This document shows, piece after piece, positions 34,668-47,270 of a stretch of 64,000 bases of DNA. The notes below the pieces were generated by a model that was given only the letters and a program-made list of their open reading frames with translations, searched no databases and had not been told where the DNA came from. Every line of letters starts with the position of its first letter. The first letter of the stretch is position 1. A program made the translations under genes and the position numbers. The stretch is from NCBI GenBank assembly GCA_027943335.1, contig BSBK01001584.1, forward strand, positions 62,001 to 126,000, given 5' to 3'. This stretch comes from Chamaecyparis obtusa (Eukaryota > Streptophyta > Pinopsida > Cupressales > Cupressaceae).

Positions 34668-36365
34668 ATGCCTCTGAGAAGAGTGGACCCTAGAGTTACT
34701 TTTGATCTTTGTGATATTGTGGAATCCTAGATCATAGAGAAAGTGAAGTCAGATTTCAAATCTAAGATGGAATTGATGAAAAATGACATGGTCACCGAGA
34801 TCATGAGAGCTATTACTGGTATACCTTAAAATGTTGGTACTAAGGATGGCTATGAAGAAGTTGTTGGATCTATTGGTGATGATCAAAGGGATAGATTTGG
34901 TGAGGACAGAACTGCTCAGTTACCTAGATCTAGAGCTCGGTTTAGTTGTTACCAAATGGAAGTTTCTACTTTCTTTGGTACCTTGAACCCTGAGAACTTG
35001 ATTGACTGGATTGGTGAACTTGAAGATTTCTTTGAGCTGGAAGAAATTGAAGATCCTCTTTGGGTGAGATTGGCACAGACTAAGTTGAAAGGACATACTT
35101 CTCTTTGGTTGAAAGAACTACAAAGAGATAGAGAAGATGAAGGTGAAATGAAGATCAATCGATGGAGGTTGATGGTGACAAAATTGAAAGCTAAGTTCAT
35201 ACCAGTTGACTATGAGCTTGACTTGTTTAAGAAGTTGTAGAATCTAAAACAAAAGGATTTGTTTGTTGAAGATTATACCAAGGAATTCTACAAGCTTACT
35301 ATTCGGTCTGGACATAGAGAACTTGGTAAGGAAAAGGTAGCTCGATATGTGAATGGTCTAAGATTCAATATTTAGGATGAGCTTGGTATGCTGAAGATTG
35401 ATTCTATTGAAGATGCTTATCAATATGCTCTGAAGGCAGAAGATAAGTTTAAGAGGAAACAACATGGTAACTCTCGAGGGAAGGAGAAGATTGATCACTC
35501 AGTGAAGGATAAATCGACTGATGTAGAAGATGAATTGAAACCTGTGGAATTGAAGAAGAAGACAAGCAGAGTTATCTTTAAGGGTACTTGTTATAACTGT
35601 GGAGAGGAAGGACACCGTTCTTTTGAGTGTACATAGAATAAGGTTGACCGATGAACTATTGTGATAAATGAGAACATTCAGAATGAACCTGAATCAAAGA
35701 ACTTGTTGCTTCAGTGAACATTTCTCTATACAAAGGAGGAACCTTGTTAGAGGAGTAACCTATTTAGGACTCAATGCAAGTCTGAAGGTAAACTTTGTGA
35801 TGTAATTGTTGATAGTGGTAGTTTCGATAACCTTGTTGTTGAGGACATGGTTGAGAAACTTGGTTTAAATAGAATGAGACATCCACATCCTTATTGGATT
35901 GGCTGGTTACAAGATGATCATTCTCTGGAAGTTAGAGAACAATGCTTCATTGATGTTCAAATTGGCCAATATAAGGATCTTGTCTTATGTGACATTGTGA
36001 AGATGAAAAGTTGTGATATATTGCTCGATAGACCTTGGCAATATGATTGCAGAGCTATTTATGACTGTGTGAAGAATGTGTTTACTATTGAGAAGGATAA
36101 AAGAAGGTTTTCACTAATGCCTTTGATGGATACAACACTCAGTAGGAGAAGCTTGAGTATTGGTTCCCGAGTTGAGTTGGTAGATCCAAAGAAAATGAAT
36201 GATCAGTTTGGAAAATTGACCTATGTGTTGTCTAGGAAAGACTTGAAGAGATAGAGGAAACTGAAGTGGAAGAAAATGCAAGCTGAGATGATGGAAGACT
36301 TGTATGTGAAGAACCAGTTTGAGATTTACGTGTTGAATCCTGGAAGATGTTCTTCTCACATATGA
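34668..36365 (+). pseudogene. gag-pro: Gag-protease polyprotein with eight premature stops but no frameshift
   Basis: The start is the ATG at 34668 (MPLRRVDPR). One frame runs to the stop at 36252-36254 and on to TGA at 36363-36365, 24 bp before the 3' LTR. Premature stops lie at 34728, 34827, 35238, 35373, 35634, 35652, 35715 and 35748. There is not one frameshift in 1.6 kb. Capsid motifs include FFGTLNPENLIDWIGELEDFF, KGHTSLWLKELQ and EDYTKEFYKLTIRSGH. The zinc knuckle CYNCGEEGHRSFEC (35589-35630) has canonical spacing. The protease active site IVDSGSFDNL has Asp at 35811-35813, followed by DILLDRPWQYD. After 36254 the frame gives about 36 further residues (MEDLYVKNQFEIYVLNPGR) of unknown role; they may be the remnant end of an ancestral pol frame. 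Confidence 0.9.
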
Positions 36366-36389
36366 AAATCTTTTGGAACCTGGGGTGTT

Positions 36390-37314
36390 TGATGCAGGGG
36401 CATCCAAGGTTGAGGCAGGGGCATTCTTGGTCCTCAGTGAAATTGCATGGGTGTTTGTATTTTGGCTAGTGTTACTAAGTTGTAGCCTTGACCAACGGTC
36501 TTGGTCATCGAAGGAAGCTTGGTCACTCAAGGAACTCGGTAGTCTCTGGCACTTGATGAAAGTGTTACTCGATCATGCCTGCAATGCTCGACCGACACTG
36601 GTGCTCGATGATGCTTAGTGTGCTTGGTTATTTCACTATTGCTCGGTAGTTCTGGCTTACCAAGTGGAATTATGTCTGATTTGTTGGGATGACTTGGTGC
36701 ATTTATTGTTGGTAGCTATTGTTATAGGCCGACATGCTGAATTAAATGTTTGTATACAATTTGTAAGTCGACTTGTATGGCATTTAATATTTTTTAGGAG
36801 TTAAGGGTTTCATCCAGCTGACTTTTGGCTGATGATTAGTATTTAAGGGGTGTTTGGGTAGATGTTTAGGGGAGTAGAATAGAGGAGTAGACCTTGGATA
36901 TTGAATGTGAAGCTTGAAAGCTGAAGTTGGTGAAGTTGTGGAAAAGATCTTGCATGATCTTGCAAATCAGATTGCTATCTGATAATTTGTCACAGTGGAG
37001 CTAGTGGTTTGCACACTTGGGAACAAGGAGATTTCTTGGAGGCTTGTGAGCTCAATTTTAGATCTACCTTAGGATTTCCATCAGCTTCTAATTGTCTTCA
37101 GAGCTGAACTATCTGAGATTGTATTGGATCTGTGTGTGGATCTTGCAGAATTACCATTATTTTTAATTGGCCCTAACTTGGAAGGCCTTACAATCAGGCA
37201 TGTTAATGAAAATTTCTTTGAAACATCTTGTGTTGTGTTGTTCTGTTGTGTAATCCTCAAGCTACAAGGTTTGGACTGTCCTTAATTGGACCCTTCTCAC
37301 CTTGGTCTGTGTCA
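36390..37314 (+). repeat. 3' LTR of the Gag-only element
   Basis: This 925-bp copy matches 33538-34462. It begins TGATGCAGGGGC after a short G-rich tract (CCTGGGGTG), the likely plus-strand primer site. Confidence 0.94.
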
Positions 37315-37319
37315 AAAAT

Positions 37320-40300
37320 GGGTGTTGGAAACCTAACAACCTTACTGATTTTGAATTTTATAATTTGAATTTTTATGTGTTTTTAAGCTATTTTAAATGA
37401 GGATTCTACTATTCGCCTATTATTGTGGAAAATTGGAAAAGAATGAGAAAAGTGGAAATGCCAAATGTTGGTTAATTATAATATGAAATGATTGATATAT
37501 TGTATGAAATTTTTATTTGGATCAATTTGCATCCTATTTCGTGTGGTTATTATTTCTATGAAATTATGGATATTAGATGAAAAGTTGTGAAAGTGAGAGA
37601 AATATAATTTTTTTTAAATTTTTTTTTATTAGAACTTGATGAGATTAGGGTGGTTATTGGAGTTAATAATCATATTGGCTCCCAACATGTCCTATACCCA
37701 AAGTAGCACCTAACAATCATAGCATGATGAATTACTTAATCAAGTGATAACTAATGAAAACACAAGTAGTAAATTAACTAAGATAAGTGGATGCTCCTCT
37801 CATGCCTCGAGCTCTCAAATAAACTAAGGATGGCTTGGGAAGACCTTCCCGCTCATAGAGAACTAGATTGGGTATGATTGAATATTCTCATTCAATCATA
37901 TTCTCATTCATGTGAGAGATTACTAGGCTCACATTAGCCATCATTTTGAGCTATGTGATGATACTTCCCTCTTTTTCTCTAATATCTAGCCTTGTGGTTG
38001 AGTAGTACCTTAAAGATGATTGTTCCTTCCCTATTGGTATTGATTTATGGATCTTTAGATGATTTCCATGTGAGATTTTCTATTGGATGTTGTGACATAC
38101 CTCATTCTTGGATATAGTATGACTTCATTTTTTAATGCTATGTATTCTATATTTTTTGAATTAAATGCGTACATCTCTCCTCATGTGTCTTGTGTGTGTG
38201 AATGTATGTGGCATTTATGATTATCTCCTAGCACAAAGAGAGTGGGCCGTTTGGTTCCATGTGGTTGGGTGATGTGTATGCCTCTATTGGGGTCTTGGAG
38301 GATTATAGACATAGCATGATTATTAGATTATTTTCATGGTTGTACTTATGTTGTCTAGTTGTTTTAATAATAAAGTATAATTTGTGAAATTCAAAGGACA
38401 TTTGAGTCCTCAAATGGTGTAATTATAATAAATTATATTTTCCCTCTCTATTGAAAAAGATGTAATTGAAAACAATATTGAAGGATGAGAGTTTGATTTC
38501 ATATCTTAGTGTTAGAGATGAGTTTCATTGTTTTGTTTGATGATCAATATGCTCATGTTCGGTTAAGAAAATTATTTCTAGGAATCATCTTTTGGGTTTA
38601 AAATGAATCTAAGATCATTAGGATTATCTTTGAGGTTGATGTACATCTCTAATGGAGCTAGCCTAACTTCTAATGTCGATCTATGTCTTTTTGTGACATT
38701 TTTGGGTTCATTTAAGGCCTTTTGGAACAATTTGTTTAGTGTTGTAAACATGAGTAACTATCATAAAGTTGTGTTCTTGAATGACATAGCTTAAGGAAGT
38801 AGTTTATGATATTGATGTACTAATTATGCATCTTCCTATCCATTTATTGCATGCATTAGTGATCCCTAGTATATGAGCAAGTAATTCTTTTTCTTGATAG
38901 TATTTATTTATTTTATACAAAATTTACTTTGTCATCTCTTTTTTCTATAACTATGTTTCTTTTTCTTTATTTCTTTATTTGAATGTGCCTTTTATAGATT
39001 ACTAAATTATAATTTAATTCCATTGTAAATATGGTGTGATGTTAGAGATGTTATGGAAGATGATCAATTATTTCAACAAATAGATAGACAAGTGGAATGC
39101 TTGACAACAATTTCATTGATTTAGTAATTTATATTAATAGTTTTAATTTGATTTATGAATATGGATACATGAATTAGTGCTCCATGACAAAATATGATAA
39201 CCAAACCATACATTATTCTATAAGATGCAAGATAAAATGATTTACCTAGGCATATTTAATACATTCCATATAAGTTTTGAGAGGGAAAATAATTGTATCC
39301 TCATCCATAGGGTGGGAGATTGCGATTAAACTAGTTGATAGGTGTTTTAAGGTGTAGAGAAAAATATAAAAAAATGTATATCAATAGTTGTAATCTATAA
39401 TGTGTGATAGTAAAATTTGCATAGCTATGAAAACTCTCATATATATATTTAGACTCATTCCAATAAAATATATTACTACAAAAACATATTGATAAATGAA
39501 GAAATCTTGTGCAATGTTGGGCTCATTCTTTAATCCATAACATTTTCCTATTTTCTCCTATATGTTCGATCTTATCTACAAATATTTTTAAAAATTATTA
39601 TTTACAACTACCCTTGCACATGTCCTAATGCACTCATTCCCTACTTCAAGATTAGTATTTTCATTTTTGGGGTCAATATCATGGTGTGCAAGATTGATAT
39701 CACCCCATGTGGAATTGATCATAAAAATTTATTGAATTCAAATTTTATTTAGTGTTTTCGATTTCATCCTTTCCTTGAGCCAATTTGGTATATGTTTTGT
39801 GTGATTTATTTCTATTTAGTGGTATTTAAAATATTTTAAAATGCAAGTTCATCATGAATTATCATTTTCATATCATTCGCACATCAAGGAGATGTCATTA
39901 TTAGAATGTTTCAATTTGGAGCACCTAAGTGAACCTAAATTTTGCATCCTCCTCCCAATAATTCTAGTCTAATCAAAGAGTTCAAGATAAGAGATATTTT
40001 CCCTTACAATATAATCATTCTTCCTTGAGGAATTCTTAATCATTCATCATTAAGAATTAGTGAATAAAAAATATCATACAAAAACAAGTAACAATTGTCT
40101 ACTATCAATAAGTTCATTCTACAAATTATAGGTCAAATATATGAAGAAGATTAGATCAATGTTTCTTGGGGTCAATTTCATTGTATGCAAGATCCATTTG
40201 TATTCTAAAAGGAATTCAACTCAAAATTTCATTATTTGATTCTATTCAATATAAAAATTTGTGATATTGAATTACAATTCAAGAGTTGTTATCAAAATAG

Positions 40301-41580
40301 AGACAACTATACTTGTCATGAAAATTACATGAATACATTTTAATGTTATCTTTATAGTCTAAAATTTTATTACATGATTTATCCTAAGTCTAAATATAAA
40401 GATAATTTTATTGTTCAACTTCAATATCATTCAAGCTTAATCTTCTTTAAAACCCTTTTCTTCTACTATATGTAGACACTTAAAAATGACCAATTGCTCT
40501 AACACAATGAGTTCACTAACATTCATCTTAAATTATTAATAATCTTTATTGTTTTCAATTTGTCTTTCTACTATATTCTTATCATCATCATTTCTCTTTA
40601 ATTTCATAATTTAGTGATTTTAATTAATTACTTTAATTATTGAACGTCTAATCAATTATTCATCAATTATTCTTCTATAAAGTAATTAAATAATTAAAGA
40701 TTATTTAATTATTCCTCAATCTCATTATAATTAATTAAATAATCATATTTCATTAATATTTCTTCTTTCTTATTATTGCATTTATGTAATAATTAAATCA
40801 ATTTCCCACTCATAATTAAATAAATGATACATATATTTAATTACAACTAATAATTCCTCCCATAAATAAATAAGTAATTATTTATTTATAATATCTCCAC
40901 ATGTGCAAGTAAATGAATTGTTTCATTTATTTAATTATATTTATCGTTCCAAAGCTGACTATCATTTCACTAATCAATCAAAAACCCTAACTATCCAATC
41001 AACTCTCAAACTCCACAATTATCTCTCCTAAATAATCAATCTATTCAATCTTCTGTTCCACCTCATTAGGTAAGTCTCCAATCAATTCAGTCAACTCTAC
41101 AATCTATTTTGTTAACAAATCAATCAAATCTGCTGACAAAATAATCAATTAAGTTGAACTTCCACTCATCCTGAGTTCAACTCTTCAATCAAAACCAATC
41201 AACTCACAAATTAGAGAATCCTGATTAAAACCTCTAAAAATCTATATAATGAGAATTTTTTTTCATATTTTAGGAACCACTTTTATGACTTGAATTCTTA
41301 TGTTGACATGATCTTGAGCTTATTATGAGAGCCCAACATTGCATGAAAAGGGAGAACAACAAAGGAAGAATTATGGGTTTGCATACACTTTTATGTTATT
41401 TGTGTATGCATTTCTCTTGTTTCAATTCCTCTTTTGATATTGAGAATACTAACCACCTAAATATCTCTTTGTGGTTGAGATTTTAGTGTTATTGCAGGTT
41501 TATATAGATTTGCATATACCTGATTACACTATAATCAACTTTAGTCAATATCAAAGAAAAAATATTCATGTTATTGACAA
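37320..41580. other. Long AT-rich intergenic stretch
   Basis: No gene is supported in 4.3 kb. The 63-codon frame at 38603-38794 has no family resemblance. A 60-bp match to the LARD LTR lies at 38222-38281. The region from 40400 to 41250 is dominated by TTAATTA and CAATCAA-type low-complexity sequence. Confidence 0.5.
38222..38281 (+). repeat. Short diverged match to the LARD LTR
   Basis: TTATCTCCTAGCAC, then GAGTGGG, then TGTGGTTGGGTG occur in the same order and similar spacing as in the LARD LTR at about 12940-12995 and 20575-20630. This suggests a remnant of an older related LTR. The match is short and the boundaries are unknown. Confidence 0.5.

Positions 41581-41648
<68 letters not shown>
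41581..41648. repeat. Compound (CT)n(CA)n microsatellite
   Basis: About 12 CT units at 41581-41604 pass directly into about 22 CA units at 41605-41648. The overlapping frames on both strands are products of the repeat. Confidence 0.97.
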
Positions 41649-41649
<1 letters not shown>

Positions 41650-42363
41650 TTTGTTTGACAATATCCACTAAATTATCACACATAAATAGAAAGTATTATT
41701 ATTTACTATAGTCATAAATAATATAATAAAATATGTTTTGCAAATTAACATTTTGATAATAAAATAAATAAAATGTGACAATTTGTGTGTTCATTTTCTA
41801 GGTTTTTCTTTCTTAAATTTCATTGAATTCCTTATTTTCATGGTTAACATTAAATCAACAAACAATAGACATATCTTCTCTTAGAGGTAACATCGACCAT
41901 AATTGACATTCAATGATTAGCGAATAGTTTATGCAATTTGCTCTCTGATTTATCTTAATACGAGGTATAACCTCCACAATTGCAACTTTTTTTATTCTTC
42001 CCTTATCTAATCTTGTATATAGTAAGCAAAATAATATCTAATTGCATCTAAGTTATGTTGAATTTAAGGTTCTATTTTCAAAGGTGAGGTTGAATTTTTT
42101 GGAATTATAATTTAACGAATATCTTAATTCTTGACTTAAAAAGATTTCAACTTAAAATTTATGTTTGAAACAAAATAACAAAATAATATAAAATTATCTA
42201 TTTGGGAAAATAAGAGAGTCTAAAATCAGCATCTAACACCATGACATCATGAAGTTTTAGCCGGAGTCCACAATATGAAGTTTGGGTCTTCGATGACTCA
42301 TGAAGAAATTAACGAAGTCATTGGAAATTGGGGAAAGTAATTATGTGAATGCCAACCATCCTA

Positions 42364-42529
42364 GTGTGCGATCCATGTCGTTTAGCTAATGGACACTTAT
42401 ACCAACTAGAAGTCTTTGCCTTAAATGAAACAACTGAAGTGTGGGATCCATGTACCTAAAGGGATGGTGATTTCGACTAAAGTCTTTTGCCTTTGATGAA
42501 ACCATTAAAATGTGGGATCCATCTACACA
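42364..42529 (+). repeat. Degenerate tandem repeat, period about 71-75 bp
   Basis: GTGTGCGATCCATG at 42364, GTGTGGGATCCATG at 42439 and ATGTGGGATCCATC at 42510 begin successive units. The first two units share a second block, AAGTCTTTGCC or AGTCTTTTGCC, followed by a GAAAC(A/C)A-like stretch. About 2.3 copies are visible. Confidence 0.75.
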
Positions 42530-43660
42530 TTTTTGGATTAGGTAGGTAGGGAGTAGGGAAGGTTGAAATAACATTATTTAAAGGATTACAATCCCAATTA
42601 ATGATTGTAGAGTGTGGTATTATATGGTTAGATTTTGAAGTTTTGTTTTTTTTTAAATTTTTTACTTGGGGATGATATTTGTATAGTTGTTATTTGGTGG
42701 CTAGTATATGATTTGTTTTCTGTCTTACATAAGATAGAAGGAGAAAATTAAAGGGGTAGATGAAGTTGGAAGAGAATTGATGAAGTTGAGAAAGGGGATT
42801 GACTTTGTAAGAATGTGATAATGGCACATTTGATTACATTGGAATCAAATATTCCAATGTATCATTATAAAATCACATTAGTAAGTAACAAAGATAAATG
42901 TAATTTTGATAAAAGAGTCAAGACCAATAATGATCATATTTATTTTTTCTTTTGATGGAGTTTAGGAACTAGTATATTTAAATTATAAAGAGATGTAGTG
43001 TGAAAGCATTATGATGGCGCATGTTTTTAATTTGGTGTAACATTGTCACATATTTTGTATTCTTTAGTTTGACATTAAGAAGGGCTTGAAATAACAAATT
43101 TCTTTCAAACTTATAAATAAATAGTTTGCAATTTTATATATATGTGTGGAAAGAATATAGTGTTGGTGTAATATATTATTTATTTAGAATGTGATCTATT
43201 TTGAGTTCGATAATATGCTTATTTATTAATTTTAATTAAGATAATATGGATATGGAATTATTATTTTTTAGGTAGTGATTATTTTAATGGCAATTATTTA
43301 TTGACTAGCTAATAATTATAATTTGGAGATAAAAAATTGGTTAATAATTTAAGATATAAGAAAACTTGAATTACCACATTATTTCAAATGTTTGGTTTGA
43401 TCTTTATTTAAATCATCAAAGTATTTATTTTATTAAAAAAATTAACATTAAAATTTGCCATAGTATTTGGTGCATGACTAAATTAGGATCACCCAAACTA
43501 AATAAGTTATTGTAAAAATAAAATTTTAATTTGCTAATAATATATCATAATTATTAGTGTCTTTAGGGTCATACTTGCAATCTCTAGTTGCCAATATTGA
43601 TTTAAATGTAATATGATGACACCTATTGTATTCCATGACATACAATGTACTCATGATTGT

Positions 43661-43748
43661 AATGCTCGTGAGGCTTGAAATTGTTTATGAATTGTTGATC
43701 TCAATGAAGGTCAATGCTCTAAAAGAAATTTCAAGCATCATGAGCATT
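43661..43748. repeat. Short inverted repeat (88-bp hairpin)
   Basis: The 22-nt arms at 43661-43682 and 43727-43748 pair with two mismatches (20 of 22) around a 44-nt loop. The left arm reads AATGCTCGTGAGGCTTGAAA. The size fits a plant small-RNA hairpin, but chance or a small foldback element is as likely. Confidence 0.6.
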
Positions 43749-45332
43749 GAAAACTATGGGTATGTTTTGTAAGAAAATGGTTTGTAGGAAATGAGATCCC
43801 AACCTAAGAATATAGACTAAGATCTCAAATCTCAATGCCATATCATTGGGATCATAATGTATGCTTAGGTACAATCCTAATTGGAGAGTTTAACATATGT
43901 GGCTCATGATTCCTTTATTGTAATGGGATTGAGATTATGAAGTATGCGTAAATGAGCTAGATTGAGAGGAAATTGATAAATTTTATTATAAACAATAAGA
44001 TGTAGAATTAGAAATCTACACAGTAGTAGAGATTTGGAAATCAAATACAAATTGGAGAGGCCTATAGTTGCAATATGAAGTAGAATATGTTAAACTCGAG
44101 GTTGGGGCACCCTAATTTAAGGTTAGAAGGGTCTAGATTGTGAATCATAAAACTTTGTATACTTATCTCCCAAAAACCAAACAAAAAGTATCAGAGATTA
44201 GAGTGGATGATAGTGTTTAGGAGTTTTTTCTTGTTCAGAGTTTGGAACTAGTTGTCTTAATCTACTCTACACACATATGGCCTCCTTTGACATTACATTT
44301 GAAACTGAGCACACAAAAATGAGTAAAATTGGTTATGTTATATGGGGACTATCCTAAGTCAAACCCTATTTTGGTGTTCCCATGTCCACTATAGAAGTGA
44401 TTGTTAAAAGAGATCTTGTCCTCGAAATGGAGTATGAATCATAACTGAAATTTTGAACTAACAATATGATGTGATTCTCTTTGGACAAGTCCTCCAAGTG
44501 TTCATGCAATAAGGTGATAAAAAATGACAATTCATCATGAAATCATACTTGTATGTAGATCTTCTCTTGAATGAAATTAATTTTGACTCTTGAATTATGA
44601 AAACATAACGAATTAGAATTTTTGAATGATAAAACATTTCTTTATATAGGTTTCTCAAGGTATTTACATCCTTAGGCCAACATCTAACAATCAAATGAAA
44701 ATATTGAGATCCAATCACAAATTGAAAGAATTGATTCTCACAAGTTTGAATTTGGGGCCCTTTTGGAAGGACTAGAGTGTTGGGCACCCTAGTCCACTTG
44801 GAATACTGTATTGGATACCTTATTCCTCTTAATTAGGGACTAGAGAAGGTTGTGGAAGATTAGTAGGACCCACGATATATGATCTAGTCTCAACATCATC
44901 ATATGCTAACAATGGGATGAATAAATTCTAAATAGGCTTGAAATAATCCAATATGGGGAACAATAAATTAGATAGCCCAAACAACAAGGAGAGGTAACAC
45001 TCTATTTTAGTGCTCTAGTCTTATTAATCAAGTATTATAGAGGGTACACTATATTTATCCCCCACTTTAGCAAGAGTGTGCACATACAAGTTAATACTAA
45101 TATCTTCCAAGTCAACTAGTTGAAGAGACCTCAATACAAAATTGTCTCAACCACTAATATAACTCTTGACATGTTATTGCAAGAACACAAGAAGGCTTAT
45201 AGAAAGAACAAGGATTTACAAAAATTAAGGAGAGAAGAACACATAAATTCTATTGGACAATTTTTTTAATGCCAGGTGATTCATGGAAGAGAATGAGAAG
45301 CATAGATTCCACTAGATAACAAGGTTCGTTTA

Positions 45333-46080
45333 TGTTGGGTTATCTTTTAAAACTAGAGTCAAATTAATCTAGAAAGGCTTCTTTATGTTATTTGACTCTA
45401 TATATGCACAAAACTCAAATATCAATAAAAAACCCTCTATTTGTAAGAAAATAAAAAATGAAACTACAATTTAATGGGTGTTGCTTTAGAAAAGTGTAAG
45501 AGTACTGTAGTGAGTGACAAGGTGAAGATCTACAAGAAAACTTGCTGAAGAGTAGAGTTCATTTTATGAGACTATTATTTTATGACTATAGAAGAGAAGA
45601 AAAGGTAGTGACAGTTTGTTGTTGAGGCTGACAGAGTTGTGTAGGACAACTGCATTTTTATGAGAACTTCTTATTATTGAGAAGAATTATATGTACCTTG
45701 TCATTAAGAATATGGGTCTTGGATGCACAAGTTATTTACTGTGTCTTGCTACTTTGGCAGTGAGCCTCTATTTGCATGTCCAAATAAGTGATCTCATATC
45801 TATATTCAATGTTGTATTGGTAGTGCGCCTCTAGTTGCAAGCATGGAGTAGTGAGCTCCTACTATCTTTATAATCAAACTATATATCAATGATTTATCTG
45901 TGTGGGAAAGTTCTCACTGTATTTTTTCCTAGTTTTGGTTTTCCACATATTAAAATCTTGGTGTTCATGTGTTATTTTTGTTCATTATTTTATTAATGTT
46001 TTGTGTGGTAATTATTGAAGGGAGTTTACGAATTAAGTGGATTTTGGTTTATGATGATTCAACCCCCCCTCTCAAATTAC
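45333..46080 (+). repeat. Probable degraded copia-type LTR, 3' part
   Basis: The stretch ends with GGTTTTCCACATA, AAAATCTTGGTGTTCATGTG and then GATTCAACCCCCCCTCTCA. This order resembles the end of the copia LTR here (GGGTTTCCCCGTAACC, ATTGGTGTTGTATTCATGTG, GATTCACCCCCCCCCTCTCA). It also has repeated 'agtgagcctct' and 'agtgagctcct' phrases. No matching partner LTR, PBS or clear TG start was found, so the left boundary is a guess. Confidence 0.45.
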
Positions 46081-46990
46081 AACTCACAAAATCACTTCTA
46101 ATAATAATAAAATTAATTAGTAAAGGGACACAAGTCCATTGAGCATGTCAAAATGATGATGATGGAAATTGAATACCTAGTTGTGAGCCTAGTCAAGCCA
46201 AACCACAATCCCTAGATTCATAAAATTAACCAACATCATATAAATAGTACTATTCTTTACAAAAATACAAAAATGAGAGTAAAAAAATATATACCCATAT
46301 GCCTTGATGAAATGATTGATTCCATTTTCCTCCTATACTTTAATATCTTGTATTGTAATTTATTGCTCTTATATTTTTTATCACATGCACAAGAGGCTAT
46401 AAAGGAATGGAACATTTGGTTGATTGATGCGAAGATTATGAAAGTGTGAAGATGATAATGGTGGTATGAGGATGATGATGATAGAAAGATGATAGTGATG
46501 ATGATAAGATGGTAGCTATGGCTCTCAAAGATTAACAAAATTATGAAAAGGCTCCTAAGATCTCCAAAAGATCAATAGTTCACAAATTCATTAGGATTCA
46601 AAAGAATGGAGAAAATATTATTTTATAGAAGTCCTCATAAAAATCAAGGTCAAGGATTAAGTGTTGGTAGAATGAATGGTTAATATTAGAGAGTAGGAAA
46701 GGATGATGTGAAAGAAAAGAAGAATAAAGTGGATTAGGAGGTGAAAGGAAATGAAGGGATGATATTGAGTGGTAGGTAGAGGATATTTACTTTTAATGAT
46801 ACACCACAAGGTCCAATGGATCTAGACATTTAGGAAACATGAAAGCCAAATGAAGAGACAAGTGTCATTTATCACAAGCCTAGAATTTGAGGAGTTGATC
46901 TAGGTGAGTAGAGGTGATTGATGAAATTAGAAAGAAGAGGATTAATGAATTTATAGAATAAATAAAAATAATTATTTGATAAATAGTATA
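46081..46990. other. Intergenic DNA with a GAT-rich patch
   Basis: Holds an imperfect GATGAT-rich run at about 46448-46512. The 93-codon minus-strand frame at 46257-46538 overlaps it and is low-complexity. No gene supported. Confidence 0.5.
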
Positions 46991-47207
46991 AAAGGAGGTG
47001 GAAATGGATTAATTAAACAAATGGGAATTTATTTAATCTTAGGATAGAAAAGGATAATGAATTAGATAGATAAATAGGAACATTTTTCTACATAAAAGAG
47101 GAAGAGGCTAATGAATCAATTAAATAAATAATAAATATACATTCAATTCATAGAAGAACTTAAAGTATTTATTTGATTACATGAGGGCATTCTTAGGTGT
47201 CTACAAG

Positions 47208-47270
47208 TATGTCAACTTCGAGAGAAACTATGTCATATGAGGTTTCCTCTAGATCGAGGAGCTTCATTAG
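47208..47270 (+). pseudogene. Relic terminal coding fragment of the 52627-52872 gene family, copy 1
   Basis: The 63 nt align without gaps, codon by codon, to the last 20 codons and stop of the gene at 52627-52872 (my count is 46 of 63 identical). Conceptual reading gives YVNFERNYVI, stop, GFL, stop, IEELH and a stop at the homologous place. Two internal nonsense codons make it dead. No upstream coding part is recognisable; the preceding sequence is AT-rich spacer. Confidence 0.7.

Larger units (their letters stand above)
33538..37314 (+). mobile_element. Compact gypsy-type element with Gag-protease only (TR-GAG-like)
   Basis: The element is 3777 bp with two 925-bp LTRs and flanks GAAAT (33533-33537) and AAAAT (37315-37319), a TSD with one mismatch. 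The 5' LTR has the extended terminal inverted repeat TGATGCAG...CTGCATCA; the 3' LTR end has decayed to GTGTCA. The interior (1927 bp) has a PBS and one Gag-protease frame that continues nearly to the 3' LTR. Reverse transcriptase, RNase H and integrase are absent. LTR ends, Gag motifs and an LTR segment (AAGGCCTTA then GGCATGTTAATG) relate it to the chromovirus at 1946-8516. LTRs of equal length and an uninterrupted frame suggest it moved in this reduced form rather than being a local deletion. By eye the LTRs differ by about 10 %. Confidence 0.92.
41649..45330. other. AT-rich intergenic stretch
   Basis: No gene seen. It holds the short tandem repeat at 42364-42529 and a small inverted repeat at 43661-43748, listed separately. 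Frames at 42386-42574 and 44458-44787 (both minus) have no recognisable features. Confidence 0.5.

Noticed and set aside
41471..41683. Leu-Ser and His-Thr repeat proteins on both strands
   Set aside because: Direct translation of the (CT)n(CA)n microsatellite.
46448..46512. GAT-rich run as an acidic coding repeat
   Set aside because: Imperfect, flanked by non-coding AT-rich DNA, with no plus-strand frame of useful length.
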